Origin: Microvirga makkahensis
GTDB taxonomy: Bacteria > Pseudomonadota > Alphaproteobacteria > Rhizobiales > Beijerinckiaceae
Assembly: GCF_009830105.1 (NCBI RefSeq)
Contig: NZ_WURB01000004.1
Coordinates: 248,001-312,000 of the forward strand
Length of the DNA stretch: 64,000 nt
Reading direction: 5' to 3'
Positions 1 to 9,670 of the stretch are shown in pieces. The first letter of the stretch is position 1, and the number at the start of each line of letters is the position of its first letter. The translations under genes were made by a program, and so were the position numbers. Below the pieces are notes generated by a model. The model was given only the letters and a program-made list of their open reading frames with translations, did not search any database and was not told the DNA's origin.

Positions 1-1065
1 GCGGATGTCGCCGAACCAGATGGCGAGCTTGTCCCGCTCGGCCGGCTCGCCCGCCTTGCCGACGGCCATGACCACGCGGCCCCAGTTTGCGTCCTCGCCG
101 GCCACCGCCGTCTTCACAAGCGGGGAATTGGCGATTGCCATGGCAATGCGCTTGGCGGACGTGGCGCCTGCGGCGCCCGTCACCTTCACGGTCACGAACT
201 TGCGTGCGCCTTCGCCGTCGCGGGCGACCTGCTGGGCGAGATCGCAGAGCAGACCCTCGAGCGCGGCGCGGAATTCCTTTAGACGGCGGTCGCTCGGCAG
301 CGATATCGCGGGCGCGCCGCGCTTGGCGGCAGAGCCGGTCGCGAAGAAGAGCAGGGTGTCGGAGGTGGAGGTGTCGCTGTCCACCGTCACGCAATTGAAG
401 CTCTTGTCGGCGCCTTTCTTGAGCAGCGCCTGCAGAACGGGCGCCGCGATCGGCGCGTCGGTGAAGATGAAGGAGAGCATGGTCGCCATGTCGGGCGCGA
501 TCATGCCCGCTCCCTTGGCGATGCCGTTGATCGTCACCTCGACGCCCCCGATGGTGGCCGTGCGGGTCGCCACCTTCGGGAAGGTGTCGGTGGTCATGAT
601 GGCCTTGGCGGCGTCGAGCCAGACATCGGGCTTTGCCTTTTTCTCGCAGGCCTCCAGCACGCCCTGAAACCTGGTGGCGTCGAGCGGCTCGCCGATCACG
701 CCGGTCGAGGCGATGAATACCTGCGAGGCGCGGCAGCCCGCGGCCCCGGCCGCGATCTCGGCGGTGAGCTTCACGGCCTCCGCGCCTTTCTTACCCGTGA
801 AGGCATTGGCATTGCCCGAATTGACCACCAGCGCGCGCGCCGTGCCCTTGGGAAGGTTCTTGCGGCACCAATCGACCGGGGCCGAAGGGCATTTGGAGCG
901 CGTGAACACGCCTGCCACCGCCGTGTCCTTGGGCAGGGTCACGTAGAGTACGTCCGTCCGGTTCTTGTATCGGATTCCGGCCTCCGCGGTTGCCAGCCGG
1001 ACGCCGTCGATGGCGGGAAGGCTGGGAAATGTCTTAGGCGCGAGCGGAGACACGGTTTGGGACAT
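1..1065 (-). CDS. argJ: ArgJ, glutamate N-acetyltransferase (3'-truncated by window edge)
   Basis: Bifunctional ornithine acetyltransferase / N-acetylglutamate synthase of arginine biosynthesis, cytoplasmic. The reading frame starts at an ATG at 1065 ([14 protein letters not shown]) and is open to the window edge, giving 355 residues of a family usually just over 400, so about 50 C-terminal residues lie outside. The autocleavage motif DMATMLS is present, with the nucleophilic Thr at about residue 195, so the precursor should self-process into alpha and beta chains. The family hallmark [12 protein letters not shown] is near residue 75. It lies downstream of ppiC on the same strand, beyond a small plus-strand gene and the ppiC terminator, so it probably has its own promoter. 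Confidence 0.95.
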   Translation of the reverse strand, partial: MSQTVSPLAPKTFPSLPAIDGVRLATAEAGIRYKNRTDVLYVTLPKDTAVAGVFTRSKCPSAPVDWCRKNLPKGTARALVVNSGNANAFTGKKGAEAVKLTAEIAAGAAGCRASQVFIASTGVIGEPLDATRFQGVLEACEKKAKPDVWLDAAKAIMTTDTFPKVATRTATIGGVEVTINGIAKGAGMIAPDMATMLSFIFTDAPIAAPVLQALLKKGADKSFNCVTVDSDTSTSDTLLFFATGSAAKRGAPAISLPSDRRLKEFRAALEGLLCDLAQQVARDGEGARKFVTVKVTGAAGATSAKRIAMAIANSPLVKTAVAGEDANWGRVVMAVGKAGEPAERDKLAIWFGDIR

Positions 1066-1228
1066 GCAAAGTCTCAACGGTGAGCGGATGGAACAGTGTT
1101 AGGAACCGCGACCTGCGGTTTTTTAAGGCTTTTTGTCAAGTCAAAGCTGCACGAAGCACGGCTGCAGATGGCCGGGAACGCGTCGGCTGTGTCCTCGTTG
1201 ACCCGGTCAGCAGGCAATGGAGGCATTC

Positions 1229-1441
1229 ATGACGGGCAAGCACCCGAAGACCAAGCCCGAGGAGCGGCCGCGCAGCGACCTCGAGGTCGATCCAGGAATC
1301 GGACGCTCCAAAGGCACCACCATGTCGGGTGAGGATCCGCGCGATCTTGACGGCGGCTCGACCTTTCAGGGCGATGTGGAGAACCAGACCAACCGCGAGG
1401 GCGGCGTCGATCCCGGCCGCATGGGCCGGACGAACAAGTAA
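1229..1441 (+). CDS. Small disordered hypothetical protein (70 aa)
   Basis: I do not recognise a characterised family. The 70-residue product starts MTGKHPKTKPEERPRS and is very hydrophilic, rich in Gly, Asp, Arg, Lys and Pro, with no hydrophobic core, cysteine or membrane segment, so it is probably intrinsically disordered. The start at 1229 is preferred over an in-frame ATG at 1217 because a clear SD (tggagg, 1218-1223) sits 5 nt before it. It stands alone between divergent argJ and the ppiC terminator. The good SD and a biased but non-random composition argue for a real gene; function unknown. Confidence 0.6.
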   Translation: MTGKHPKTKPEERPRSDLEVDPGIGRSKGTTMSGEDPRDLDGGSTFQGDVENQTNREGGVDPGRMGRTNK

Positions 1442-1469
1442 CGGCAGTCCTGCCTTCGTGATCTCGCTC

Positions 1470-1555
1470 GTCATCACCGGCCTCGTGCCGGAGATCGACG
1501 CCTGTGAGGTGCAGCGCTTTCCGGGTTAGAGGCGGCCGGGACACGCCCGGCCATA
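1470..1555. repeat. Dispersed composite palindromic repeat, copy 1
   Basis: Intergenic copy of a two-hairpin element: a first imperfect palindrome (tcatcaccggcctcgtgccgg), a spacer with gcgctttccg, then a second palindrome (ggccgggacacgcccggcc). Same design as at 5753, 8475, 17091, 21112, 29399, 44732 and 46751. Confidence 0.7.
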
Positions 1556-1590
1556 CAATGGGAGGTGCGCGGGCAGGAGGGGCCACAATG

Positions 1591-1616
1591 AAAAAAGGCG
1601 GCCCTCAGGGCCGCCC
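1591..1616 (-). terminator. Rho-independent terminator of ppiC
   Basis: Perfect 8-bp stem ggcggccc / gggccgcc (1597-1604 with 1608-1615), 3-nt loop, followed on the minus strand by six T (1591-1596). It lies about 35 bases past the ppiC stop. Confidence 0.85.
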
Positions 1617-1650
1617 TTCGAAGCTGTGAGCCGCGGCTTACCGTTTCGGC

Positions 1651-2562
1651 TTACGGCTGCTTCTGCTCGACGAGGTTGCCCTTGTCGTCCAGGCGCTCGA
1701 TCTTGGCGTCCTTGCGCAGGCTCATGATGAGGTCCTGCTGCGCCTTGCGACCGAGATAGGCCTCGACCTGATCCTTCGTCTCTTCGAAGCTCGGCGCGGG
1801 CTTGGTGCGCTTCTCCTCGACCTTGATCACGTGCCAGCCGAACTGGCTCTTCACCGGCTCGGAGATCTGGCCGGGCTCAAGCTTGAAGGCGGCTTCGGCG
1901 AAGGGCTCGACCATCCGGTCCTTGGTGAAGAAGCCGAGGTCGCCCCCGTCGGTCTTGGAGCCGGGATCCTTGGAGAGCTCCCCGGCCACCTTGGCGAAGT
2001 CCTCGCCGCCCTTCACGCGTTCGGCGGCCTTCTTGGCCTCCTCCTCGCTGTCCAGGAGAATGTGGCGGGCGCGAACCTCCTGCTCGGCCGGGAGGCTCTT
2101 GACGGTCTCGTCGTAGAGCTTGCGGGCGGCTTCCGGAGTCACGGCCTTCTTGGCGGTCTGGTCGAGGTACTCGTCAAGCAGGGTCTTGTCCCGGTTGTAG
2201 GCGAGCTTGCGGGCGAAGTCCGCGCTGCTGCCGATCTTGGCGGCTTCGGCCGCCTTGGCGCCGAGTTTCAGGTCGATCATGTAACCGGTCAACAGGTCCC
2301 GCTTCTGCTCGTCGGGCACGTTCGGCATCTGCAGGGCCGGGTCCTCGGCGGCGATGGCCAGGTCCCCTTCCGTGATCTCGATGCCGTTTACCCGGGCGAC
2401 CACCTTGGAGGGATCCACGGCGGGCACGGCGGCCGGCGAGGTGGCGGGCGACGAAGCCGGGGGCGTTTGGGCCGGGGGCGTCTGGGCCAGAGCGGCTCCT
2501 GCCATCAGAGGCAGGGCGGTGCCGAGGGCGAGAAGGCTTTTACGTACCGAGAGTGCAGACAT
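1651..2562 (-). CDS. Secreted parvulin-type peptidyl-prolyl isomerase (PpiC/SurA-like)
   Basis: Periplasmic proline cis-trans isomerase probably acting on newly exported proteins. The 303-aa product starts MSALSVRKSLLALGTALPLM with a typical Sec signal peptide cleaved near AQTPP. A Pro/Ala-rich linker, a SurA-N-like helical region (about 50-150) and a parvulin domain (about 165-265: RARHILL, GGDLGFF, FGWHVIKV) follow. The start at 2562 is chosen over an upstream in-frame ATG (2646) because it begins at the signal peptide and has an SD (AGAGGA) 6 nt upstream. Divergent from secA, which fits a role in export. An argJ-ppiC/secA arrangement is common in Hyphomicrobiales. Confidence 0.93.
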   Translation of the reverse strand: MSALSVRKSLLALGTALPLMAGAALAQTPPAQTPPASSPATSPAAVPAVDPSKVVARVNGIEITEGDLAIAAEDPALQMPNVPDEQKRDLLTGYMIDLKLGAKAAEAAKIGSSADFARKLAYNRDKTLLDEYLDQTAKKAVTPEAARKLYDETVKSLPAEQEVRARHILLDSEEEAKKAAERVKGGEDFAKVAGELSKDPGSKTDGGDLGFFTKDRMVEPFAEAAFKLEPGQISEPVKSQFGWHVIKVEEKRTKPAPSFEETKDQVEAYLGRKAQQDLIMSLRKDAKIERLDDKGNLVEQKQP

Positions 2563-2816
2563 GTCAGATCCTCTAGTGGGCTGACAGAGCCCACGGACAG
2601 CTGAGATCAGATGGCTCAACCCGTTTACGTTTGCAAGCGATGGCATATTTATGTCACAGCATCCTGCCGAGCGTGGCCCTATTCTCGGGCCCGCTTGCGG
2701 AGGCCGGACTGCGCTGTTCAGGCTCGGTCTTTAAGATGCGCTTCCGCATAATTAGGTCTATAAGGCGGCCTCAACGCCCCTTATCTCCTGGATTCTGGAA
2801 TTTTCGAAGGCTCTCG
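2563..2816. promoter_or_regulatory. Divergent ppiC/secA intergenic region
   Basis: 254 bases separate the divergent starts, so both promoters must lie here. It includes an AT-richer stretch around 2640-2660 and another around 2745-2765 (cataattaggtctataagg) just upstream of secA. No unambiguous -35/-10 pair could be assigned by eye. Confidence 0.35.
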
Positions 2817-5630
2817 ATGTTCGGTTCTCTCGCGAAGAAAATCTTTGGCTCGGTCAACGATCGCCGGCTGAAGTCCTACCGGCCCAAGGTCGCGGCCATC
2901 AACGCGATGGAGGCCGAGCTGGAGGCTCTCTCCGACGACGAGCTGCGCGCCCGTACGGAAGAGTTCAAGGCCCAGCTCGCCGCCGGAAAGACCCTGGACG
3001 ACATCCTGGTTCCGGCCTTCGCGACGGTCCGTGAAGCCGCCAAGCGCACCCTCGGCCAGCGTCATTTCGACGTGCAGCTCATCGGCGGCATGGTGCTCCA
3101 TGAAGGTTCTATCGCAGAAATGCGCACCGGTGAGGGCAAAACCCTTGTGGCGACCCTGCCGGTCTACCTGAACGCCCTTGCGGGCAAGGGCGTCCACGTG
3201 GTCACGGTGAACGACTATCTCGCCCGCCGCGACGCCGAGTGGATGGGTCAGATCTACCGCTTCCTCGGCCTTTCCGTGGGCGTGATCGTCCATGGCCTCG
3301 ACGACGCCGAGCGCGCTCAGGCCTATGCCGCCGACATTACCTACGGCACCAACAACGAATACGGCTTCGACTATCTGCGCGACAACATGAAGTACGAGAT
3401 GGCGCAGATGGTCCAGCGCGGACACAACTTCGCCATCGTGGACGAGGTGGACTCGATCCTCATCGACGAGGCGCGCACGCCGCTCATCATCTCCGGTCCC
3501 CTCGACGACCGCTCCGAGCTGTACAATGCCATCGACAAGGTGATCCCGCGCCTCGACAAGAGCGACTACGAGGTCGACGAGAAGCAGCGCTCCGTGGCTC
3601 TCACGGAAGAGGGCACCGAGAAGATCGAGGAGCTGCTGCGCGCCGAGGGCCTCCTGAAGGAAGGCGACCTCTACGACGCCCAGAACGCCACCCTCGTTCA
3701 CCACATGAACCAGGCGCTGCGCGCCCACACCCTGTTCCAGCGCGACAAGGACTACATCGTCCGCAACGGCGAGGTGGTGATCATCGACGAGTTCACGGGA
3801 CGCATGATGCCGGGCCGCCGCTACTCGGAGGGCCTGCACCAGGCGCTCGAGGCCAAGGAGCACGTGCAGGTCCAGCCGGAGAACCAGACCCTCGCCTCCA
3901 TCACCTTCCAAAACTACTTCCGCCTCTACGGCAAGCTGGGCGGCATGACCGGCACGGCGGCGACCGAGGCCGACGAGTTCCTCGAGATCTACAACCTTGA
4001 GGTGGTCGAGATCCCCACCAACCGTCCCGTGGCGCGCATCGACGACGATGACGAGGTCTACCGCACGATGGAGGAGCGCTACCAGGCGGTCATCCGCGAC
4101 ATCGAGGCGTCCTCGGCCAAGGGCCAGCCGATCCTGGTGGGCACCACCTCCATCGAGAAATCGGAATATCTCGCAGACCTCCTCATCAAGGAAGGCTACA
4201 AGCTCATCGACTTCGAGAATCCGCAGGCGCTCGAACCGCTCTACAGGGATGCGCGCGCCGGTCGCGGCACCAAGCATTTCGCGGTGCTCAACGCCCGCTT
4301 CCACGAGCAGGAGGCCTTCATCGTCGCGCAGGCGGGCGTGCCGGGCGCGATCACAATTGCCACCAACATGGCGGGCCGCGGCACCGACATTCAGCTCGGC
4401 GGTAACGCTAAGATGCGCATCGAGCGCGAGCTCGCCGGAATCGAGGGCGAGGAGCGCGCGCGCCGCGAGCAGGAGATCCTCGACGAAGTCGCCATGTTCA
4501 AGGAAAAGGCGCTCGCGGCGGGCGGCCTCTACGTGCTCGGCACAGAGCGTCATGAATCACGGCGCATCGACAACCAGCTGCGTGGCCGCTCAGGCCGCCA
4601 GGGCGACCCGGGCCGGTCCAAGTTCTACCTGTCGCTCCAGGACGACCTGATGCGCATCTTCGGCTCCGACCGCATGGACGGCATGCTGCAGAAGCTCGGC
4701 CTCAAGGAGGGCGAGGCCATCATCCACCCATGGATCAACAAGGCCATCGAGCGCGCGCAGGCGAAGGTCGAGGCGCGCAACTTCGACATCCGCAAGAACA
4801 TCCTGAAATACGACAACGTCATGAACGACCAGCGCAAGGTCGTGTTCGAGCAGCGCAAGGAGTTCATGGCGGAAGCGAGCGTACGCGAGACCATCGACGA
4901 TATGCGTCACGGCGTGATCGAGGACATCGTCGCCCGCGCCATCCCCGAGAACGCCTATGCGGAGCAATGGGACGTTCAGGGTCTTAAGCAGAACGTCGCC
5001 AACTTCCTCAACCTCGATCTGCCGGTCGATGAATGGGCGAAGGAGGAGGGCATCGCGGACGACGAGATCCGCGAGCGCATCACCAAGGCCGCCGACGAGG
5101 CCTATGCGCAGCGCGTGGAAGCGAACTCTCCGGAAGTGATGAACTACGTGGAGAAGCAGGTTCTGCTGCAGAGCCTCGACCATCTCTGGCGCGAGCACTT
5201 GGTCACCCTCGACCATCTGCGTCAGGTGATCGGCTGGCGCGGCCTCGCCCAGCGCGATCCGCTCAACGAGTACAAGTCGGAAGCCTTCGAGCTGTTCAAC
5301 ACCATGATCGCGCATCTGCGCGAGCAGGTGACCGGCCAGCTCATGCGCATTCAGGTGGTGTTCCAGCAGCCCGAGGAGCAGCCGCTGCCGCCCATGTTCC
5401 CGCAGCACCTCGACCCCGCCACCGGCGAGAACGAGTTCGACATGCCCCAGGGCGCGGCCTTCGGAGAGGGCGGAGCCCAAGGCTTCGCCGCGACGTCCAT
5501 CAACCCGGTCACGGGCCTGCAGCGCGACCCGAACGACCCCTCCACCTGGGGGCGGGTCAGCCGCAACGAACCCTGCCCCTGCGGGTCGGGCAAGAAGTTC
5601 AAGCACTGCCACGGCCAGCTGGTGGCCTAG
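2817..5630 (+). CDS. secA: SecA, preprotein translocase ATPase
   Basis: Motor ATPase that drives preproteins through SecYEG at the inner membrane. The 937-aa product (normal for alphaproteobacteria) has Walker A TGEGKT near residue 105, the DEAD-type [15 protein letters not shown], a nucleotide-binding domain 2 ([34 protein letters not shown]), and a C-terminal zinc-binding tail [14 protein letters not shown] used for SecB/phospholipid contact. The start at 2817 ([11 protein letters not shown]) has GAAGG about 7 nt upstream and matches the family N terminus; an upstream in-frame extension to 2631 is not family-like. Followed by a strong terminator, so probably monocistronic. Confidence 0.98.
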   Translation: MFGSLAKKIFGSVNDRRLKSYRPKVAAINAMEAELEALSDDELRARTEEFKAQLAAGKTLDDILVPAFATVREAAKRTLGQRHFDVQLIGGMVLHEGSIAEMRTGEGKTLVATLPVYLNALAGKGVHVVTVNDYLARRDAEWMGQIYRFLGLSVGVIVHGLDDAERAQAYAADITYGTNNEYGFDYLRDNMKYEMAQMVQRGHNFAIVDEVDSILIDEARTPLIISGPLDDRSELYNAIDKVIPRLDKSDYEVDEKQRSVALTEEGTEKIEELLRAEGLLKEGDLYDAQNATLVHHMNQALRAHTLFQRDKDYIVRNGEVVIIDEFTGRMMPGRRYSEGLHQALEAKEHVQVQPENQTLASITFQNYFRLYGKLGGMTGTAATEADEFLEIYNLEVVEIPTNRPVARIDDDDEVYRTMEERYQAVIRDIEASSAKGQPILVGTTSIEKSEYLADLLIKEGYKLIDFENPQALEPLYRDARAGRGTKHFAVLNARFHEQEAFIVAQAGVPGAITIATNMAGRGTDIQLGGNAKMRIERELAGIEGEERARREQEILDEVAMFKEKALAAGGLYVLGTERHESRRIDNQLRGRSGRQGDPGRSKFYLSLQDDLMRIFGSDRMDGMLQKLGLKEGEAIIHPWINKAIERAQAKVEARNFDIRKNILKYDNVMNDQRKVVFEQRKEFMAEASVRETIDDMRHGVIEDIVARAIPENAYAEQWDVQGLKQNVANFLNLDLPVDEWAKEEGIADDEIRERITKAADEAYAQRVEANSPEVMNYVEKQVLLQSLDHLWREHLVTLDHLRQVIGWRGLAQRDPLNEYKSEAFELFNTMIAHLREQVTGQLMRIQVVFQQPEEQPLPPMFPQHLDPATGENEFDMPQGAAFGEGGAQGFAATSINPVTGLQRDPNDPSTWGRVSRNEPCPCGSGKKFKHCHGQLVA

Positions 5631-5651
5631 CGCGAGAGCCTGGATGAAATG

Positions 5652-5685
5652 AGAAAGCCCGCCGAACCGGCGGGCTTTCTGCTTT
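5652..5685 (+). terminator. Rho-independent terminator of secA
   Basis: Perfect 12-bp stem agaaagcccgcc / ggcgggctttct (5652-5663 with 5669-5680), 5-nt loop, then gctttt. About 20 bases after the secA stop. Confidence 0.88.
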
Positions 5686-5752
5686 TCGGGATGCTCTTTG
5701 AGCGAGGGCGGGTCGCCTTCGCCTCCTCTCGCCTCGCCATCCGCTCTCACCC

Positions 5753-5834
5753 CGTCATCACCGGCCTTGTGCCGGTGATCCCGCTTCCCTCAGCGCCGCG
5801 CACCTCCGACCGGGACGGCCGGCCCGACCATGAG
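5753..5834. repeat. Dispersed composite palindromic repeat, copy 2
   Basis: First hairpin arm set tcaccggccttgtgccggtga is a near-perfect palindrome; the spacer carries agcgccgcgc and gaccgggacggcc; the second palindrome is ggccggcccgaccatgag. Lies between the secA terminator and the convergent DUF2236 gene. Confidence 0.75.
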
Positions 5835-5865
5835 GGCAATGCCGGATGCAGGAATGCACGATCTG

Positions 5866-6822
5866 CTATCGTGTGGAGCGATCCTGGCTCCGATAGAGAT
5901 AGTCGTCCGGCAGCCTGAGGCGGCGGCAGGATTGCACGGCGGGGGATGACGGCAGGACGAGGCGGTCGCCCGCCTTGGCCGTGGCGCGGACGAAGGTGCG
6001 CTCGATCGGATTGACAATCCAGTCCGGTCCGAGACCAAGTCGTCTGCGGATCCAGGGCGGCAGAATCGCGATTGCGGCCTTGAGCAGCACTGTCTGCGCC
6101 GGCCGCGCCGGTGCCGGCAGGATCGGGGCCCGCTTCATGATCTCCAGGAACTCGAGCACGACGGGCGAGGGGACGAGCCTGCTCCTCATGGCCTCGAACA
6201 GCGCATCGAGCTCGGCTTGCGACGAAGGAGCTCCGACGGCTCCGTAGAGCCGCGCGATCGGGACGGATTCCACGAGCAGCGACGCGCGCTCCTCGCCGCT
6301 CAGGGGCCTCACATAGGCGTGGTAGGCCTCCGTGAAGCCGAAGCCGGCCGTCGCCTGAACCCAGTCGAGCAGCTCAGGGTCGTTCGCATGGTACGGTTCG
6401 CCCTCGCGCGTGTGTCCGGCCACGCGGTCGTGCCGCCGGACCACGCCCGCGATCATGGCCTGCGCCTTGCTGCGCGCGCCGTAGACCGTGACCATGGCGG
6501 CAAGGCCCGTCCGTTGCAGACGGGTGAGCGGATCCGTCCGGAAGCTGCTGTGCTGCCATATGCCGTCCCGCACGCGCGGCTCCCCGAATTCGAGCAGAAC
6601 CGCCGCCACCCCGCCGACGAAAACGGAGACGGGATTCTTGAAGATTCGCCAGGAAACGGATTCCGGCGGCACCAGGGCGGCTTCAAAACGGGGAGTCGAA
6701 AAATCGAATGCCTGGACCGGCTGGAGGAGCGACCGGGCGAAGCTGTCGATCCGATGCAGCAGGGGGCTGGGAAGTGTGATGGGGGTTGAATCGTCGAGCA
6801 CGGCAGGACCTCCCGCCGTCAA
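5866..6822 (-). CDS. Oxygenase MpaB/Lcp-like family protein (DUF2236)
   Basis: 318-aa soluble protein resembling the DUF2236 / MpaB / latex-clearing-protein superfamily, which are heme b-dependent enzymes in the few studied cases. Visible family features are the N-terminal FKNPVSVFVGGVAAVLLEFG helix, the VTVYGARSKAQAMIAGVVRRHDRVAG segment (His/Arg-rich, probably around the heme), the FTEAYHAYV block and a C-terminal PPWIRRRLGLG. No signal peptide or membrane anchor is clear. It is convergent with secA and followed by the L,D-transpeptidase terminator, so it appears to be its own unit. Substrate unknown. Confidence 0.75.
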   Translation of the reverse strand: MTAGGPAVLDDSTPITLPSPLLHRIDSFARSLLQPVQAFDFSTPRFEAALVPPESVSWRIFKNPVSVFVGGVAAVLLEFGEPRVRDGIWQHSSFRTDPLTRLQRTGLAAMVTVYGARSKAQAMIAGVVRRHDRVAGHTREGEPYHANDPELLDWVQATAGFGFTEAYHAYVRPLSGEERASLLVESVPIARLYGAVGAPSSQAELDALFEAMRSRLVPSPVVLEFLEIMKRAPILPAPARPAQTVLLKAAIAILPPWIRRRLGLGPDWIVNPIERTFVRATAKAGDRLVLPSSPAVQSCRRLRLPDDYLYRSQDRSTR

Positions 6823-6878
6823 TTCGCTCGGGAACCGGAAGTTGCCCGGTCAGTCCTTCGCAGACCCGAAACGCCAAC

Positions 6879-6902
6879 AAAAAGCCCGCCGGAACGGCGG
6901 GC
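6879..6902 (-). terminator. Rho-independent terminator of the L,D-transpeptidase gene
   Basis: Stem gcccgccg / cggcgggc (6884-6891 with 6895-6902), 3-nt loop, followed on the minus strand by five T (6879-6883). Confidence 0.85.
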
Positions 6903-6927
6903 CTTCGGGATCTCGCTGTGGCGATCG

Positions 6928-8187
6928 TCAGTTCCTGACCTGGGCCACCTTCACGCCTGTCGAGGTCTCGACTCGTTTCTGCGTCTTGGCCGGGGGCCCG
7001 GCGGCTGCGGGAGCCGCGGCTGGTGCGGTCAGGACCGTCTCGGCAGGCTGCGACGAGACGCTGAAGAGATCGGCGACGTTGCCGAACATCTTCTTGTAGA
7101 AGGGGGTCTCCTCCGAGGCCGGCACTGAGGCGGCGGCCGCCGCCGGCTGGGTTGCCGCGATCCTGGGCTGCACGGCGTCGGCGGGCTCTTCCCTCATGGA
7201 GGCGAAGGCCAAGGCGGTCGACGGCGTCTCGATCGCCTCGCGGCCGCTGTCGTCGAGCGCGATCTGGCGCGGGCCGGAGGCGATGCCCTCGGTGCGGCTG
7301 ACATAACCGAGCTTGCTGTCAGTCACGCCGGAGACGTTGGCGAGCGCCGTGCGGAAGGATTCGTGGGTGTCGCCGTCGTGATAGACGAGCTTGATCGGCT
7401 TCACGCCCTTGGCGACGAGCTCGGCCACTTTCTGCTCATCCTGAGCCTGCTTCTGCGCCACGGCCGAGGCCACCTCCGGACTGGCATTGAAATGGTAGCG
7501 CCGGTTGGCCACCGCCACCTGCACCTCTTCCTTCGTCACCTCGAAGGTATCGGCGCCTTCCTTCAGGTTCTTCCAGAACGCGATGTTCGGATCGAGCCGG
7601 TGCTTGGCCAGGTTCTCCGCCGTCATCCGGAACGGATAGGATTGGAACTGGAACGCGCGCTGGCCGCTGGCAAAAGCCTCGCGAGCGATCGCGTAGATCT
7701 CGGCGACGTTCTGGTCCGTCATGGCGAAGCAGCCACGGGAGGAACACGAGCCATGAACCATGATGTCCCCGCCGTTGCGGCCGAAGGAGCGGTCATAGGC
7801 GTTCGGGTAGCCGGTGTCGAACGATAGGTAATAGGCGGAATTTGGGTTCATCTGCGCCGGGGTGACCGTGTAGAAGCCTTCCGGCACCTGGCGATCGCCT
7901 TCACGGGTCTTGGGGCCGAGCTGGCCGGACCAGCGGCAGACGGGATAAGTCTTGAGCAGGGCGTACTTGCCGTCTGATCCGCGCTTCCAGATCTCCAGCT
8001 CCGATTCCTTCTTGTAGGCCCGGATCAGGATGGGATCGCTCTTGGACATGCCCTTGGTGGACATGAGCGCCATGGTGGCTGGCGGAATCGGTACAAGGTG
8101 GCGTGTGGAGCCTCGGGCGAGATTTTCGTCCTGGCAGGCAGCAAGCGCGAGCGCCAGGCTCGCGGCCAATGCGATACGCTTCAACAT
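6928..8187 (-). CDS. L,D-transpeptidase-domain lipoprotein (YkuD fold, YafK/DpaA-like)
   Basis: Cell-wall enzyme of the YkuD fold, anchored to the membrane. Of its 419 residues the first 20 form a lipoprotein signal (LALALAACQ lipobox, lipidated Cys near 19). The catalytic domain covers about 55-200 and contains the motif HGSCSSRGC with His145 and nucleophile Cys153. This variant spacing resembles E. coli YafK (DpaA/LdtF), an amidase that releases Braun lipoprotein from peptidoglycan, rather than classical 3-3 crosslinkers. The C-terminal 200 residues are Ala/Pro-rich and low complexity, perhaps a periplasm-spanning tether. Which reaction (crosslinking or hydrolysis) it performs cannot be read from sequence. 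Confidence 0.88.
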   Translation of the reverse strand: MLKRIALAASLALALAACQDENLARGSTRHLVPIPPATMALMSTKGMSKSDPILIRAYKKESELEIWKRGSDGKYALLKTYPVCRWSGQLGPKTREGDRQVPEGFYTVTPAQMNPNSAYYLSFDTGYPNAYDRSFGRNGGDIMVHGSCSSRGCFAMTDQNVAEIYAIAREAFASGQRAFQFQSYPFRMTAENLAKHRLDPNIAFWKNLKEGADTFEVTKEEVQVAVANRRYHFNASPEVASAVAQKQAQDEQKVAELVAKGVKPIKLVYHDGDTHESFRTALANVSGVTDSKLGYVSRTEGIASGPRQIALDDSGREAIETPSTALAFASMREEPADAVQPRIAATQPAAAAASVPASEETPFYKKMFGNVADLFSVSSQPAETVLTAPAAAPAAAGPPAKTQKRVETSTGVKVAQVRN

Positions 8188-8593
8188 GGGGGACCCCGCA
8201 TTTCTGATCTGCAGGCTCTATGCCCGACAGTTCCCCTTGATCCCTAAACCGTTAGCCTTAACTGCATCTTACTGCAAGCGGGGCTGTGACTGAGTCATGG
8301 TTAAAGCGAGGTAAATGCACCTCCCTGGAGGGAATTTATTGCTGGGCTTATTCTCCCGAAGAGGGATCTCTTCGGAGAAGGAAAAGCGGCAGGGCGGCAG
8401 GATTATTCCCCCTGGCGGGAAGAGGGAGGTAAGGGGAGCCTGGCCGGGTGAACGGTAGAGCCAGCTCCCTTCTCGCGATTGCCGGCCTTGTGCCGGTGGT
8501 AACGACGCGGAGAGCGCTGCGCCTTTCCGATCGGGATGGCCGGGACATGCCCGGCCATGACAGGGAAAGCCGCCGTGTTCTCCGGACGAGGCG
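8188..8593. other. Gene-free 406-base region between the L,D-transpeptidase gene and accA
   Basis: No convincing gene. It holds the L,D-transpeptidase promoter region (AT-richer 8230-8300), a perfect 8-bp hairpin ccgaagag / ctcttcgg with a 4-nt loop (8356-8375, no T-run), and dispersed repeat copy 3. Confidence 0.5.
8475..8563. repeat. Dispersed composite palindromic repeat, copy 3
   Basis: First palindrome gccggccttgtgccggtgg, spacer with agcgctgcgcctttccgatcggg, second palindrome atggccgggacatgcccggccat (near perfect). Just downstream of accA, which is on the minus strand. Confidence 0.75.
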
Positions 8594-9547
8594 CTAAAGC
8601 TTGCGGCCGATGTTGAGGAATTTCTCGGCCCGGTGGTCCCGAATCTCCGCGGGACCCATGTTGCCGAGGTCGTGGAGCGCCTCTTCGATGGCGTTGCCCG
8701 CGGCTTGGACGGCGGCCTCGGGGTCGCGGTGGGCGCCGCCCACCGGCTCGGTGACGATGCCGTCGATGATGCCGAGCCGCAGGAGATCCTGGGCGGTGAT
8801 CTTCATGTTGGTGGCGGCGTCCTGGGCGCGGGCCGCGTCGCGCCAGAGAATCGAGGCCGCGCCTTCCGGCGAGATCACGCTGTAGATGGCATGCTCCATC
8901 ATCAGCACCTTGTTGGCCGTGGCGATCGCAATCGCACCACCCGAGCCGCCTTCGCCGATGATGATCGACACGTTCGGCACGCCTAGGCCGAGCTGCATCT
9001 CGGTAGAGCGGGCGATGGCCTCGGCCTGGCCGCGCTCCTCCGCCTCAATGCCGGGATAGGCGCCGGCGGTGTCCACGAAGGAGAGCACCGGAAGGCCGAA
9101 GCGGTCGGCCATTTCCATCAGGCGCACGGCCTTGCGGTAGCCTTCGGGGCGCGCCATGCCGAAATTGTGCCGGATGCGGGTTTCCGTGTTGTGGCCCTTC
9201 TCCTGGCCCATCACGCAGACGGGCTGGCCCCGGAAGCGGCCGAAGCCCGCGACGATGGCCTCGTCCTCGGCGAACTTGCGGTCGCCGGAGAGCGGTGTGA
9301 ACTCGGTGATCAGGCCGGCGCAGTAATCGACGAAATGGGGCCGCTGCGGATGGCGCGCGACCAGGGTTTTCTGCCAGGGGGTGAGCTTGGAATACAGATC
9401 CTTCAGGGCGTCCGCCGCCTTGGCTTCCAGACGCGAGACGTCCTCCGTGATGGAGACGGCGTCCCGGTTCTCGCCAAGGGCGCGGAGCTCTTCGACCTTC
9501 GCCTCGAGCTCGGCGACGGGCTTTTCAAAATCGAGATAACTGCGCAT
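8594..9547 (-). CDS. accA: AccA, acetyl-CoA carboxylase carboxyltransferase subunit alpha
   Basis: Carboxyltransferase alpha subunit that, with AccD (not in this window), transfers CO2 from carboxybiotin to acetyl-CoA, the first committed step of fatty acid synthesis. 317 aa, normal length. The N-terminal helical region MRSYLDFEKPVAELEAKVEEL, the crotonase-like core (VCVMGQEKGHNTETRI, FVDTAGAYPGIEAEERGQAEAIA, GEGGSGGAIAIA) and MEHAIYSVISPEG are classic. A class I methyltransferase gene lies 123 bases upstream on the same strand; co-transcription is possible. Confidence 0.97.
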   Translation of the reverse strand: MRSYLDFEKPVAELEAKVEELRALGENRDAVSITEDVSRLEAKAADALKDLYSKLTPWQKTLVARHPQRPHFVDYCAGLITEFTPLSGDRKFAEDEAIVAGFGRFRGQPVCVMGQEKGHNTETRIRHNFGMARPEGYRKAVRLMEMADRFGLPVLSFVDTAGAYPGIEAEERGQAEAIARSTEMQLGLGVPNVSIIIGEGGSGGAIAIATANKVLMMEHAIYSVISPEGAASILWRDAARAQDAATNMKITAQDLLRLGIIDGIVTEPVGGAHRDPEAAVQAAGNAIEEALHDLGNMGPAEIRDHRAEKFLNIGRKL

Positions 9548-9670
9548 CAGACTCTATGGAAAATGAAGGCCAGGGTGACCGAACAGCCTCGCCGATGGGG
9601 GCGGACACTGGCGAGTTAGGGCTCTCAAGTCAAGTTGGGGCCGGTCTTACTCCCCCAAAACCCGGCAAAA

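Noticed and set aside
2781..4553. 590-codon minus-strand frame inside secA
   Set aside because: Antisense shadow of secA; low complexity, no start context.
8348..8548. 66-codon minus-strand frame downstream of the transpeptidase
   Set aside because: It covers hairpins and a dispersed repeat, lacks an SD and has a random composition.
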